Of a stretch of DNA of 64,000 nt, positions 38,261 to 46,902 are shown in pieces. The translations under genes and the position numbers were made by a program. The stretch is from Streptomyces sp. MRC013 (GTDB lineage: Bacteria; Actinomycetota; Actinomycetes; Streptomycetales; Streptomycetaceae). The notes under the pieces are model-generated. The model did not search any database. It saw only the letters and a list, made by a program, of their open reading frames with translations, and was not told the DNA's origin. Location of the stretch: positions 2,108,001 to 2,172,000 of the forward strand of contig NZ_CP094264.1 in assembly GCF_023614235.1 (NCBI RefSeq), given 5' to 3'. Positions within the stretch are counted from its first letter, which is position 1, and each line of letters begins with the position of its first letter.

Positions 38261-38517
38261 CCTTCAAGCCGCCTGGTAGAGCCCGGACCAAGCTGGAGTG
38301 GATAAAGAGCAGTTACAGCACCGCTGACGGCCCTGACTGCGTCGAGGTCGCCTGGATCAAGAGCAGCTACAGCACCGCTGAAGGCCCCGACTGCGTCGAG
38401 GTGGCGACCGTTCCCGACCGGATCCTCGTACGGGACTCCAAGAACCCCGCCGGTCCCCGCCTCGCCCTCACCCCCGCCACCTGGGCGGCCTTCCTGCCGT
38501 ACGCCTCCGGGCACTGA
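38257..38517 (+). CDS. DUF397 protein with duplicated motif
   Basis: 86-residue DUF397 protein, partner of the XRE regulator upstream. The family has one WIKSSYS-type motif; here residues 15-32 and 33-50 both read WIKSSYSTA, then D or E, then GPDCVEVA. A 51/54-bp internal DNA duplication can be seen as two nearly identical stretches beginning at about 38299 and 38350. The rest (PDRILVRDSKNPAGPRLALT, then WAAFL) is normal. Possibly an altered interaction surface; the ATGA overlap keeps it coupled to the regulator. Confidence 0.87.
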   Translation: MTFKPPGRARTKLEWIKSSYSTADGPDCVEVAWIKSSYSTAEGPDCVEVATVPDRILVRDSKNPAGPRLALTPATWAAFLPYASGH

Positions 38518-38530
38518 CACGGCAAACGGG

Positions 38531-38566
38531 CGTGGCCCGCACCCGAGTTCACGGGTGCGGGCCACG
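38531..38566. terminator. Bidirectional hairpin terminator
   Basis: A perfect 14-bp stem (CGTGGCCCGCACCC with GGGTGCGGGCCACG) and an 8-nt loop. Sits between the convergent DUF397 and hsdM genes. Confidence 0.85.
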
Positions 38567-38573
38567 TCCGCGA

Positions 38574-40121
38574 TCAGTCAGCGGCCGGGGCCGCCTCCTC
38601 CGCCGGGTCGCCGCCCCGCGCCTGCTGCAAGGTCTCCGCGATCGCGGCGAACTCGGCCAACGCGGCCTGGAGGTCCTCCACTATCTCGGCGGCCAGCACC
38701 TCGGGGGCGGGCAGGTTGTCCGCGTCGTCCAGGCTGGGGTCGCGCAGCCAGGTGATGTCGAGGTTGGCCTTGTCGCGGGCGGTCAGTTCCTCGTACGTGT
38801 ACGCCTTGAAGCGCTCGGTCTCGACGCGCTTGGAGCGGTCCTCGCCGGGGCGGTAGCACTGCACGAAGTCGTCGAGGTGGGCCCGGGTGAGCGGGTTCTG
38901 CTTGAGGGTGAAGTGCTGAGCCGTACGGAAGTCGTAGACCCACAGCTTCTCGGTCCACGGCTGGTTGGGGCGGGCCGGCCTGCGCTCGAAGAAGAGGACG
39001 TTGGCCTTGACGCCGCCCGCGTAGAAGATGCCGGTGGGCAGGCGCAGCAGCGTGTGGACGTCGTACTCCTTCAGCAGGCGGCGGCGGATGGTCTCGCCCG
39101 CGCCGCCCTCGAAGAGGACGTTGTCGGGGACGACGACCGCCGCCCGGCCGTGGATCTCCAGCAGCGAGGCGATGTGCTGCATGAAGTTGAGCTGCTTGTT
39201 GGTGGTGGTGACCCAGAAGTCGCGGCGTTCGTACGCGATGGCCTCGCGGGCGGCGGAACCGTCGTCGCCGTAGACGGTGATGGACGACTTCTTGCCGAAG
39301 GGCGGGTTGGCCAGGACCAGGCTCGCGCGCTTGTCGGGCGGGGCGGCGAGGGCGTCCCGGGTGCGGACGAGGGCCTTGCCGGTGGGCTGGCCGATGCCGT
39401 GGAGGAAGAGGTTCATCGCGGCGAGACGGGCGGTGTTCCTGACCAGTTCGGTGCCCCAGATGCCGCCGCTGCTGAGGTGCTCGCGCTGCTCGGGGGTGAG
39501 GCGGTTGCCGTACTCCTGGAGGATGTACTCGGCGGCGGACAGCAGGAAGCCGCCGGTGCCGCAGGCGGGGTCGGTGATCGTGTCGTCCGGGGTGGGTCGG
39601 ACGCAGTCGACGATGGCCTGGATCAGCGGGCGGGGCGTGAAGTACTGGCCCGCGCCGGACTTGATGTCCTCCGCGCCCCGGGAGAGCAGTTCCTCGTAGG
39701 CGTCGCCCTTGATGTCGGTCTTCTGGCCCGACCAGCTCTCCTTGTCGATCAGGTCCTTGACCAGCCGCTTGAGCTTCGCGGGGTCGTGGATGCGGTTCCT
39801 CGCCCCGTTGAAGATCAGGTGGAAGGTGGTGCCGGGTATCTGGGCGCCGAGGTCTTCGAGGAGCTGGGTGTAGGCGGCTTCGAGCTTGGCGCCGTCGTTG
39901 TTCAGCAGCTCGGGCCAGCCACGGCCCTCCCAGACCGTGCCCTCGGGCATGATCTGCTCGCGGAACATCGGGGGGCGGGACTGCGCCTCGTGCGCCATCT
40001 TGAGGAAGACGAGGAGCGTCAACTGCTCCACGTAGTCGATGGTGGAGACGCCGTCGTCACGCAGGACGTGGCAGTAGCTCCAGAGCTTGTCGACGAGCCG
40101 ACGGGCCTCGGTCGTGGTCAC
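38574..40121 (-). CDS. hsdM: Type I restriction-modification methylase subunit HsdM
   Basis: 515-residue N6-adenine DNA methyltransferase. The N-terminal HsdM helical domain covers 1-150 (VDKLWSYCHVLRDDGVSTID, LTLLVFLKMAHEAQSRPP). The SAM motif is DPACGTGGFLLSA near 186 and the catalytic motif NPPFGKKS near 273. IKSGAGQYFTPRPLIQAIVD precedes. With HsdS it methylates a bipartite DNA site and with HsdR it cuts unmodified DNA. GTG at 40121 overlaps the hsdS stop (GTGA). The C-terminal 50 residues carry the Ala-rich tail often used to contact HsdS. Confidence 0.95.
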   Translation of the reverse strand: MTTTEARRLVDKLWSYCHVLRDDGVSTIDYVEQLTLLVFLKMAHEAQSRPPMFREQIMPEGTVWEGRGWPELLNNDGAKLEAAYTQLLEDLGAQIPGTTFHLIFNGARNRIHDPAKLKRLVKDLIDKESWSGQKTDIKGDAYEELLSRGAEDIKSGAGQYFTPRPLIQAIVDCVRPTPDDTITDPACGTGGFLLSAAEYILQEYGNRLTPEQREHLSSGGIWGTELVRNTARLAAMNLFLHGIGQPTGKALVRTRDALAAPPDKRASLVLANPPFGKKSSITVYGDDGSAAREAIAYERRDFWVTTTNKQLNFMQHIASLLEIHGRAAVVVPDNVLFEGGAGETIRRRLLKEYDVHTLLRLPTGIFYAGGVKANVLFFERRPARPNQPWTEKLWVYDFRTAQHFTLKQNPLTRAHLDDFVQCYRPGEDRSKRVETERFKAYTYEELTARDKANLDITWLRDPSLDDADNLPAPEVLAAEIVEDLQAALAEFAAIAETLQQARGGDPAEEAAPAAD

Positions 40122-41644
40122 GAGGGCATCTCCAGGTCAAGGGTGGGCTGGGTGGCGGTGGTGAGGGCCGGGCCGTCGGCCCGGGGCGGCGGGGGCGCGT
40201 CCGCTGCGGGTGCGTTCTCTCGCTGGGTGGGGGCCCGGCGGGGGCTGCGGCGCTTGGACTTGGCGGCCCCGGTCGCTTCCCGCTCCGTACGGATGCGGTC
40301 GAGCAGGGCGGTAGCGGGCTCGTCGGCGGGGTCCTGGGGGACGAGACGCCCCGCGAAGGCTTCGGCGAGGAGGGAACGGCGGAGGCTCGTGGCTCGGCCT
40401 AGGGCTGCACGTACGATTTTTTCCGCACTCTCAATGACCGATAGCTGGCGCTCCACCTCCTGCACTATCCGCTCTTGATGGGCCTGCGGAGGGATCGGCA
40501 CCGGGAATTGCTTGATCTTCCGAAGACTGATCGAGGCCAGATTCACGCTCTGCTTGCCGTTCACTTCAAACCAGTGACGCCCAAAGCTGTTGGCGTGCCA
40601 CGCCAAAATTTTAGAGCTGAGGACACCGCCACGAATCCTTGCCCGGAAGACGTGGTTCTGGTGAATGCAGCCTTCGATCTGCCCCTCCCAGATCCACCCT
40701 CGTCCGAGCTTATCGCGATCCCCTCCCTCATTCAGCAGCACGTCGCCCGACTGAAGAGTCAGTGCGGATACTTTACTAGGCGTAGCACGAATGGTAGCGA
40801 TATTCGACAAGTCCAAACGGCCACGCTGCACATTGGCCACACGGAGATACGGGACCTCCGGAAGCTCAGGGTCAGACTGCTTTTTAGCGTCTTTCGTGAT
40901 TCCGCCGACGACTTCAGCGAACTCACCCAGGCGGCTCCACGTCCAGCCTTCCGGCAAGGCCGAAAGTTCCCCGTCAATGCAATCGGCAGTTGAGGGAGTG
41001 GATTGCTCCGCCGCCGGAAGCAGCCCGAGCAACTTCCCATTGCAAGCTTCGAGAAGCAGGCGCTCGCCGTACACGGAGAGTTTGCGCAAGCTCGCTTGCA
41101 ACAGTTCCACGCCTCGCGCCAACTGGGCAAGGTGATCTTCGAGCACGGCGACGATACGCCGCTGCTCCTCCAGCGGAGGCAAGGGAAGGGGCCATGCCTT
41201 AATGATCTGTTGACTAATATTCTTTTGCGTGGCCCCTTTCCCTTTCGCTGCCAAGTCGTCACGCTGACCAAGAAGGTAATAAAAAAGATAGGAGGTGTCA
41301 ACGGCATCTGAGCGAGGGACCGCGAAAGCGATCGCTTGATTGGTCGCCATATCGATGCCAGCGACGCCCATCTTTCCAATCGAACCATACATGGCCAGCA
41401 AGAGCGAACCCGCCGGAACGATTTTCGCCGCACTGTTTTCGAGGCCAGATTGCGTGATGCGTCGAGCAGTTACGTTAACGACACCGTCGTTGAGATCCCC
41501 GATCACCGCCCAGGGAATTTCTCCGTCATAGAAGGCAGAAACTCCAGCCTTGGGTGTGCCGCCACTTCCCCATACGGCCACTTCGTCGAGCGTCGCCCAA
41601 GCCCACCCCTCCGGCAGTTCCGTGGAAACACCGCACCCACTCAC
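40118..41644 (-). CDS. hsdS: Type I restriction-modification specificity subunit HsdS
   Basis: 508-residue DNA recognition subunit with two target recognition domains. Central conserved features are PEGWAWATLDEV near 11 and PEGWTWSRLGEF near 229, each beginning a TRD, and PPLEEQRRIVAVLE near 156 and PPQAHQERIVQEVE near 390, the coiled-coil spacers. A 70-residue Pro/Ala-rich tail follows. Parts of the TRD-coding DNA are less GC-rich than the rest of the operon (for example 40760-41440), as expected for a swapped specificity module. GTG at 41644 overlaps the hsdR stop by 4 nt. The DNA site cannot be read from sequence. Confidence 0.94.
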   Translation of the reverse strand: MSGCGVSTELPEGWAWATLDEVAVWGSGGTPKAGVSAFYDGEIPWAVIGDLNDGVVNVTARRITQSGLENSAAKIVPAGSLLLAMYGSIGKMGVAGIDMATNQAIAFAVPRSDAVDTSYLFYYLLGQRDDLAAKGKGATQKNISQQIIKAWPLPLPPLEEQRRIVAVLEDHLAQLARGVELLQASLRKLSVYGERLLLEACNGKLLGLLPAAEQSTPSTADCIDGELSALPEGWTWSRLGEFAEVVGGITKDAKKQSDPELPEVPYLRVANVQRGRLDLSNIATIRATPSKVSALTLQSGDVLLNEGGDRDKLGRGWIWEGQIEGCIHQNHVFRARIRGGVLSSKILAWHANSFGRHWFEVNGKQSVNLASISLRKIKQFPVPIPPQAHQERIVQEVERQLSVIESAEKIVRAALGRATSLRRSLLAEAFAGRLVPQDPADEPATALLDRIRTEREATGAAKSKRRSPRRAPTQRENAPAADAPPPPRADGPALTTATQPTLDLEMPS

Positions 41645-44600
41645 GCGCCCAACTCCCGTCCCAGTTCATCCAGAATCTCAGCCGCGCGATCCGGCCCGAA
41701 CTCCCTCAGGAATCCGTCCACGCCCCCGCGCTCGTTGAAGGGCAAACCCTTCAAATGCGCGGGTTCGATCGCGGCGTCGGTGGCGATCACGTCGACCATG
41801 CGGTCCAGCCACCACGTCTGCTCCTCGGTGAAAACGGCTCCCGCCTGCTCCTGGCGGGCCCGCCAAGCGGCGTACCGCTCCTCCACCAGCGCCCGGTAGG
41901 GCCGTACCTCCTCGTCCAGGCCCAGCTCGAACCGCAGCAGCCCGATCAGGTCGACCACGCCCGCCGATCCGCCCGGGTGCCGGGCGGCCTTGCCGAGCTG
42001 CACGTACGCGTCGTACAGCCGCGCCGGGGTCCACTGGAACGGGGGGCGCTCGATCTTCCGGGCCAGGTCCTTCAGCCGCCGGTAGACCTCCTTGGGGTCC
42101 CTGCGGTCGCGGAAGGCGATCTCGAACGCGGTGGTCTCGTCCCGGTGTTCGTCCAGGTACTGCTTCCAGGAGGTGACGCGCCGCATGGCCAGTTCGTCCG
42201 GCGTGATGCCGCGCACCTCCCGCACCTCGTCCACGCTCACCTCGTCTATGACGATGTCGTGGGCCCGGCGCATGGACATCAGCCGGTCGCGCAGCTCGCG
42301 GTTGGCGGCGATCGGCTTCAGCGCGTCCAGCATGTCCCGGCGTACCTGCTCCTCGCCGCCGATCCGCCGGGCCCGTTCCTGCTGGTCGGGGTCGACGGAC
42401 CGGACCAGGCCGCCGACGATCTCCGTCAGCGGCCGGCCCGCGAGTTCCGCGACCTCCTCGCGCTCCTCGGCGGTGAGCTGCTGGTCGAGCCGGGCCAGTC
42501 GGCCCGCCAGGGTGGCGATCTCGTCCTCGGTCATGGCCAGGCCGGCCGTCTTGGCCATCAGCCGCTCCAGCGGGATCTTCCGCTCGGAGATCCGGTTGAG
42601 GGGGCGGGCGTCCACGCGGGGCGAGTCCGTCACCCCGACCGCGTCGACGATCACGAACCGTTCCTTGACCTCCGCGTCCGGGGTGACGGCCTGGAACTCC
42701 GCCGGGTCGACCGTCCGCGAACCGCGCCCCTTCATCTGCTCGAAGTACGCCCAGCTCTTCACGTCCCGCAGGAAGAAGACGCACTCCAGCGGCGGGATGT
42801 CGGTCCCGGTGGCGATCATGTCGACGGTGACCGCGATGCGCAGCTCGGGGCTGTTGCGGAACGCCTTGATCAGCTCCGCGGGCCGCTTCGCCGCGTGGGT
42901 GATCTTCTGGCAGAAGTCGTCGCTCTCGCCGAAGACCTGACGGACCATCCCCACGATCTCGTCGGCGTGGTTGTCGTCCACGGCGAAGACCAGCGTCTTG
43001 GGCACGTGGGTGCGGGCCCGCCGGGCCTCCCCCTCCCCCACCGGGGGGAAGATGTCGGTGAACAGGTGCTCGCGGAACGTCTCCAGCACCAGCTTCAGCT
43101 GTCCCTTGCTGATGACCTGCCGGCCGAGCTGGGACGCCTTCCACTCCAGGTCCTCCTCCAGCTCCTGGTACCGCTCGCGGCGCGTCCTGCGCTCCCGCAT
43201 CGGGACGACCGTCTCCGCCGGGATGGTCCCGCCGTTCTCGCCCAGTTCGGTGCGGATGCGGAAGACGTCGAAGTCGACGTTGACGCGGTCGGCGACGGCC
43301 TGCTCGTACGGGTACTCGCTGACCAGGTTCTGGAAGAAGAAGCCGAAGGTCTGCTTGACGGGGGTGGCGGTCAGGCCGACCAGGTGGGCGTCGAAGTACT
43401 CCAGGACCGCGCGCCACTTGCCGTAGATGGAGCGGTGGCACTCGTCGACGACGACGAGGTCGAAGGCCTCCGGCGGCAGGTCCGGGTTGTAGCCGACCTG
43501 GACGGGCTCCTTCACCAGGTCGTACCGGTCGAGGGCCGCGTCCTCCTTGTCGGCGCTCGGCACGTCGCGGCCGGTCAGCGCCATCCACAGGCGCTGCACG
43601 GTGGAGACCACCACGTGCGCGGAGCCCAGCACGGTGTCCCCGGCGAGGCGCTGCACCACGTACAGCTCGGTGAACTTGCGGCCGTCGTCGGGGGTGTCGA
43701 AGTTCTCGAACTCGGTGGCGGCCTGGCCGCCGAGGTTGTTGCGGTCGACCAGGAACAGGACGCGCCGGGCGCCGGCGTGCCTCAGGAGCCGGTAGGTCTC
43801 GCTGACCACCGTGTACGTCTTGCCGGCGCCGGTCGCCATCTGGATCAGGGCGCGCGGGTCGTCCTTGGCGAGGGAGCGCTCCAGGCCGGTGATGGCCGTG
43901 AGCTGCGCGGGGCGCAGGGGCGCGGGGTCGAGGAAGGTCCCCGGCAGGCGGCGCAGCCGGGCGCGCAGCGTGGGCGCGGCCGGGTCGGCCTCGGCCTCCT
44001 CGATCCAGCGGGCGACGGTCTCCGGCCGGTGCACGGCGAAGACCTCGCGGGTGCGCGGGGACGGGTCGAGCGCGTTGTGGAAGCGGACGGTGTTGCCGTC
44101 GGCGACGTACCGGAAGGGCAGGCTGGCACGCCAGGCGCTGAGCTGCTGGCTGCGGGTGAGGCCGGTGGCGTAGCGGGCGGCCTGCCGCATGGCGGCCTCC
44201 AGGTCGGCACCCTCCCGCTTGGCCTCCACGACGCCGACCAGGCGCTGGTCGACGTAGAGGAGGTAGTCGGCGCGGCCGACGGCGGTGGAGACCTCCCGGA
44301 CGGCGACGCCCCGCCCCGCGAAGAGGTTCTTGGCGGCGTCGTCCTGGACCGTCCAGCCCGCCTTCTCCAGCATCCGGTCCAGCTCGGCCCTCACCTGCGC
44401 CTCGCTCATCGGCGGGCGGGCGGCCTTCTGCGCGTACGCGATGAACTCGTCGCGCCGCGAGGCCCCGTCCAGCGGACGGGCGGCCGAGCGGGACTCCACG
44501 TCGGGGGCCGCCAGCTCGGTGATCCTCTCGCTCAGCTCGGCGATCAGGTCGTGCAGCGCGGCCCGTTCGGCCTCGGCGCGGGCCAGTTCCGCCTCGGCCT

Positions 44601-45228
44601 GCTCGCGGGCGGCCCGTTCGCGCTCCAGGCGGCTCTGCCTTCCGTCGTAGCGGAGGCGGGCCTCCTCCAGCCTGCGGCGGTAGGCGTCGAGTTCGGTGCG
44701 CAGTTGCTCCAGCTCGCGCAGGTCGGCGGCGGTCGTCGGGGCGGGCGCGGCGGAGGGCGGCGCGGGCGCCAGGAACACCCGGTGCGCGGTGTCGGACGGG
44801 TCCGAGGCGCGGTGGAGCCAGTCGCCGAGGCGGAAGCACGTCTCCACGCAGCGCAGCGCCTCGCGGACGTTGGCGTAGTACTCGTGGACCGCCCGGTTCC
44901 CCGTCTCGCGGATCGCCTCGAACCAGGCGCGCACCTGCGGGACCAGGACCTCGGCCCGGACGAGGGCGTTGATCCGGTCGACCTGCCGGTTGCCCGGGAC
45001 GGTGACGCCGAGGAGGGTGACCAGGTGCCGGGCCATGACCTCGCCGAAGAGGCGGGCCTTCACCATGGCCGCGTGCGGGTCGGTGTGGACGTACGACTCG
45101 GCGGAGCAGCCGAGCGTCACCAGTAAGGGCTCGTGGCGCAGCAGGTGGCCGAAGTTGGACGAGCCCGCCGCCAGGCGCGCGACCTGCTCGTCGTACTCCC
45201 CCGGACGGTTCCCCGTCGTACCGTTCAC
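41641..45228 (-). CDS. hsdR: Type I restriction endonuclease subunit HsdR (EcoEI-like)
   Basis: 1195-residue motor and nuclease subunit. The N-terminal 150 residues form a DUF4145-type domain (SSNFGHLLRHEPLLVTLG). A coiled-coil rich region follows (RYDGRQSRLERERAAREQ). The nuclease core has D...EAK (YLLYVDQRLVGVVEAKREG) near 334. The helicase has P-loop MATGAGKT near 465 and DECH (VVVDECHRSIYG) near 597, then FAVDDNHADEIVG, IAVTVDMIATGTDIP and QMKGRGSRTVD. An EcoEI-type C-terminus completes it. GTG at 45228 has GGGGGAG upstream; the upstream open frame to 45432 lacks a ribosome site. First gene of the hsdRSM operon. Confidence 0.95.
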   Translation of the reverse strand: MNGTTGNRPGEYDEQVARLAAGSSNFGHLLRHEPLLVTLGCSAESYVHTDPHAAMVKARLFGEVMARHLVTLLGVTVPGNRQVDRINALVRAEVLVPQVRAWFEAIRETGNRAVHEYYANVREALRCVETCFRLGDWLHRASDPSDTAHRVFLAPAPPSAAPAPTTAADLRELEQLRTELDAYRRRLEEARLRYDGRQSRLERERAAREQAEAELARAEAERAALHDLIAELSERITELAAPDVESRSAARPLDGASRRDEFIAYAQKAARPPMSEAQVRAELDRMLEKAGWTVQDDAAKNLFAGRGVAVREVSTAVGRADYLLYVDQRLVGVVEAKREGADLEAAMRQAARYATGLTRSQQLSAWRASLPFRYVADGNTVRFHNALDPSPRTREVFAVHRPETVARWIEEAEADPAAPTLRARLRRLPGTFLDPAPLRPAQLTAITGLERSLAKDDPRALIQMATGAGKTYTVVSETYRLLRHAGARRVLFLVDRNNLGGQAATEFENFDTPDDGRKFTELYVVQRLAGDTVLGSAHVVVSTVQRLWMALTGRDVPSADKEDAALDRYDLVKEPVQVGYNPDLPPEAFDLVVVDECHRSIYGKWRAVLEYFDAHLVGLTATPVKQTFGFFFQNLVSEYPYEQAVADRVNVDFDVFRIRTELGENGGTIPAETVVPMRERRTRRERYQELEEDLEWKASQLGRQVISKGQLKLVLETFREHLFTDIFPPVGEGEARRARTHVPKTLVFAVDDNHADEIVGMVRQVFGESDDFCQKITHAAKRPAELIKAFRNSPELRIAVTVDMIATGTDIPPLECVFFLRDVKSWAYFEQMKGRGSRTVDPAEFQAVTPDAEVKERFVIVDAVGVTDSPRVDARPLNRISERKIPLERLMAKTAGLAMTEDEIATLAGRLARLDQQLTAEEREEVAELAGRPLTEIVGGLVRSVDPDQQERARRIGGEEQVRRDMLDALKPIAANRELRDRLMSMRRAHDIVIDEVSVDEVREVRGITPDELAMRRVTSWKQYLDEHRDETTAFEIAFRDRRDPKEVYRRLKDLARKIERPPFQWTPARLYDAYVQLGKAARHPGGSAGVVDLIGLLRFELGLDEEVRPYRALVEERYAAWRARQEQAGAVFTEEQTWWLDRMVDVIATDAAIEPAHLKGLPFNERGGVDGFLREFGPDRAAEILDELGRELGA

Positions 45229-45441
45229 CGTGTTCTCCCCCCACCGGATACAGCGTCCACGTCCCGAGCAAAGCCTTGCAGCGTACATGAACTGGCGTGT
45301 GGGGGTGGGGGATTGGGGGAGATCGGCCGCCCCCGGGGTCCCGATCCGGGGCGGGCGGGGGTTCCGCGGCCCGGACGGGCCGGACGGCTTGGACCGTCTG
45401 CCGTACGCCGCCTGCCGCGCCACCGCCTGCACCCCGCCACG

Positions 45442-45489
45442 GTCAACTCAGGTTGACGATCGGGAGAGAAGTCAACTAAAGTTGACGCA
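45442..45489 (+). promoter_or_regulatory. Twin palindromic operators and leaderless promoter
   Basis: GTCAACTCAGGTTGAC (45442-45457) and GTCAACTAAAGTTGAC (45471-45486) are palindromes with centres 29 bp apart. A -35 TTGACG (45453-45458), an 18-bp spacer and a -10 TAAAGT (45477-45482) sit inside them. Only 6 bases remain to the ATG at 45489, so the transcript probably starts at the start codon (leaderless). Likely autoregulation by the HTH protein. Confidence 0.65.
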
Positions 45490-45719
45490 TGACCGGAGTG
45501 GACATCTCATCGATCACCGACAACGCCGATCCGATCGAAGCGCTGCGCGAGGCGGCCGCGCTGCGCCGCCGCCTGGAGGGTCAGGAGGAGGTCCTGGTGT
45601 ACCGGGCGCGGGTGGCGGGGGTGACGTGGGCGCAGATCGCGGAGGCGCTGGGGGTCTCGAAGCAGGCCGTGCATAAGAAGTACGGCGGACGGCGCCTGTT
45701 CGGCCGGACGGAGGCGTGA
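45489..45719 (+). CDS. Small HTH DNA-binding protein
   Basis: 76-residue protein with one helix-turn-helix at about 44-64 (GVTWAQIAEALGVSKQAVHKK). The N-terminal helix (ALREAAALRRRLEGQEE) may dimerise. The only ribosome-site-like purine run, GGGAGAGAA at 45462-45470, is 18 bases upstream of the ATG, too far and within the promoter; leaderless translation is likely. It overlaps the downstream serine hydrolase gene by GTGA. The twin palindromes ahead of it are good candidates for its own binding sites. Its role is probably to control the operon with the hydrolase. Confidence 0.75.
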   Translation: MTGVDISSITDNADPIEALREAAALRRRLEGQEEVLVYRARVAGVTWAQIAEALGVSKQAVHKKYGGRRLFGRTEA

Positions 45720-46753
45720 CGACCGTGGCCCCGTCCCTCGACGACCTGGTACGGCGGACGGCGGAGCGGCTCGGCGCCCGGCGGCGCGGCGCCGTCGTGG
45801 TGGGTGCCGTGCGGGGCGGGCGGTCCGCGCTGCACGGCGCGGACCCCGGCACGCTGTTCGAGATCGGTTCCGTCACCAAGACGTTCACCGCCCTGACCCT
45901 GGCCCGGCTCGCCGTGCGCGGCACCGTGGGGCTGGACCAGCCGCTCCGCGACCTGCTGCCCCGCGACATCACGCTCCCCGAACGCGGCGGCGAGGCCGTC
46001 AGGCTGGTCCACCTGGCCTGCCACACCTCCGGCCTGCCCCGGCTGCCCAGGGGCCTCCTGCCGCGCGGCCTGTTCCGGACCGACCCCTACGCCGGCTGCA
46101 CGGGCGAGTTCCTGCTGGACGGACTGCGGCGCACCCGCCTGCGGTCGGTGCCCGGCACCCGCTTCCACTACTCCAACCTCGGCGCCGGCCTGCTCGGGCT
46201 CGCCCTGGCACGCCGTACCGGCACCGACTACGACGCGCTCGTCCGGGCCGAGGTCTGCCGGCCCCTCGGCATGACCGACACCCGCGTGGTCCTCGACCCC
46301 GGACGCGCCGCGCGGCTGGCCGGCGGCCACTCCCGCACCGGCCGCCCCCGCCCGCCCTGGCACCTGGCCGCCCTCGCCGGCGCCGGCGGCCTGCACTCCA
46401 CCGTGCCCGACCTGCTCGCACTGGCCCGGGCCCACATCGACCCCGCACCAGGGGAACTCGCCGAAGCCGTCGCCCTCACCCGCGCCACCGCCCACCGCGT
46501 CAACGCCAGGGCCGCCGTCCACCCCGGCTGGATCTCGGCCGACCTGCCCCGCGGCCGGCACCGGACCCTGTTCCACAGCGGCGGCACCGGCGGCTACCGC
46601 AGCCTGCTGGCCGTGGCCCCCGGACACCGGGCCGCGGTCGTCGTCCTCAGCGCCGACGCCCGTTCCGTGGACCGTCCGGGCCTCGACCTGCTCGCGCGGA
46701 TCGTCGACGCCGGGCCCGACCCGGACCCCGTCCCGGCCGCCACCGGCGCCTGA
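45716..46753 (+). CDS. Serine hydrolase, class C beta-lactamase fold
   Basis: 345-residue beta-lactamase/D-Ala-D-Ala carboxypeptidase-fold hydrolase. The nucleophile motif SVTK lies at 52-55, YSN near 152, and a KTG-equivalent HSGGTGG near 287, so the active site looks complete. Such proteins include penicillin-binding esterases and D-aminopeptidases; beta-lactamase activity is not implied. No signal peptide, so probably cytosolic. GTG at 45716 overlaps the HTH gene stop by 4 nt, so it is translationally coupled to its regulator. Confidence 0.85.
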   Translation: MTTVAPSLDDLVRRTAERLGARRRGAVVVGAVRGGRSALHGADPGTLFEIGSVTKTFTALTLARLAVRGTVGLDQPLRDLLPRDITLPERGGEAVRLVHLACHTSGLPRLPRGLLPRGLFRTDPYAGCTGEFLLDGLRRTRLRSVPGTRFHYSNLGAGLLGLALARRTGTDYDALVRAEVCRPLGMTDTRVVLDPGRAARLAGGHSRTGRPRPPWHLAALAGAGGLHSTVPDLLALARAHIDPAPGELAEAVALTRATAHRVNARAAVHPGWISADLPRGRHRTLFHSGGTGGYRSLLAVAPGHRAAVVVLSADARSVDRPGLDLLARIVDAGPDPDPVPAATGA

Positions 46754-46772
46754 CCGGCGGGGCGCCCGGACC

Positions 46773-46840
46773 GCGTACGGGCGCCGCCGCACGACGCGTA
46801 CGGGCCGCCGTGCGACGCGTACGGGCCGCCGGTGCGGGCG
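46773..46840. repeat. Three 21-23-bp tandem repeats
   Basis: Three degenerate copies built on CGCGTACGGGCCGCCG, followed by TGCGA or GTGCG. They lie in the gap between the serine hydrolase gene and the membrane protein gene. No further features in this gap. Confidence 0.6.
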
Positions 46841-46902
46841 GCGCCCGCCGCCGGTGCTCCGGGGCCCCGCCCCGCCGGGCGCGCCGCGTGCCGCGGCGCC
46901 GT

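Noticed and set aside
41554..45126. Very long plus-strand frame opposite hsdR
   Set aside because: Shadow frame of the GC-rich hsdR gene, Leu/Arg/Asp/Gly biased, no motif.
41641..45432. hsdR start further upstream at 45432
   Set aside because: The added N-terminal residues are low-complexity and no ribosome site is present; the GTG at 45228 has GGGGGAG.
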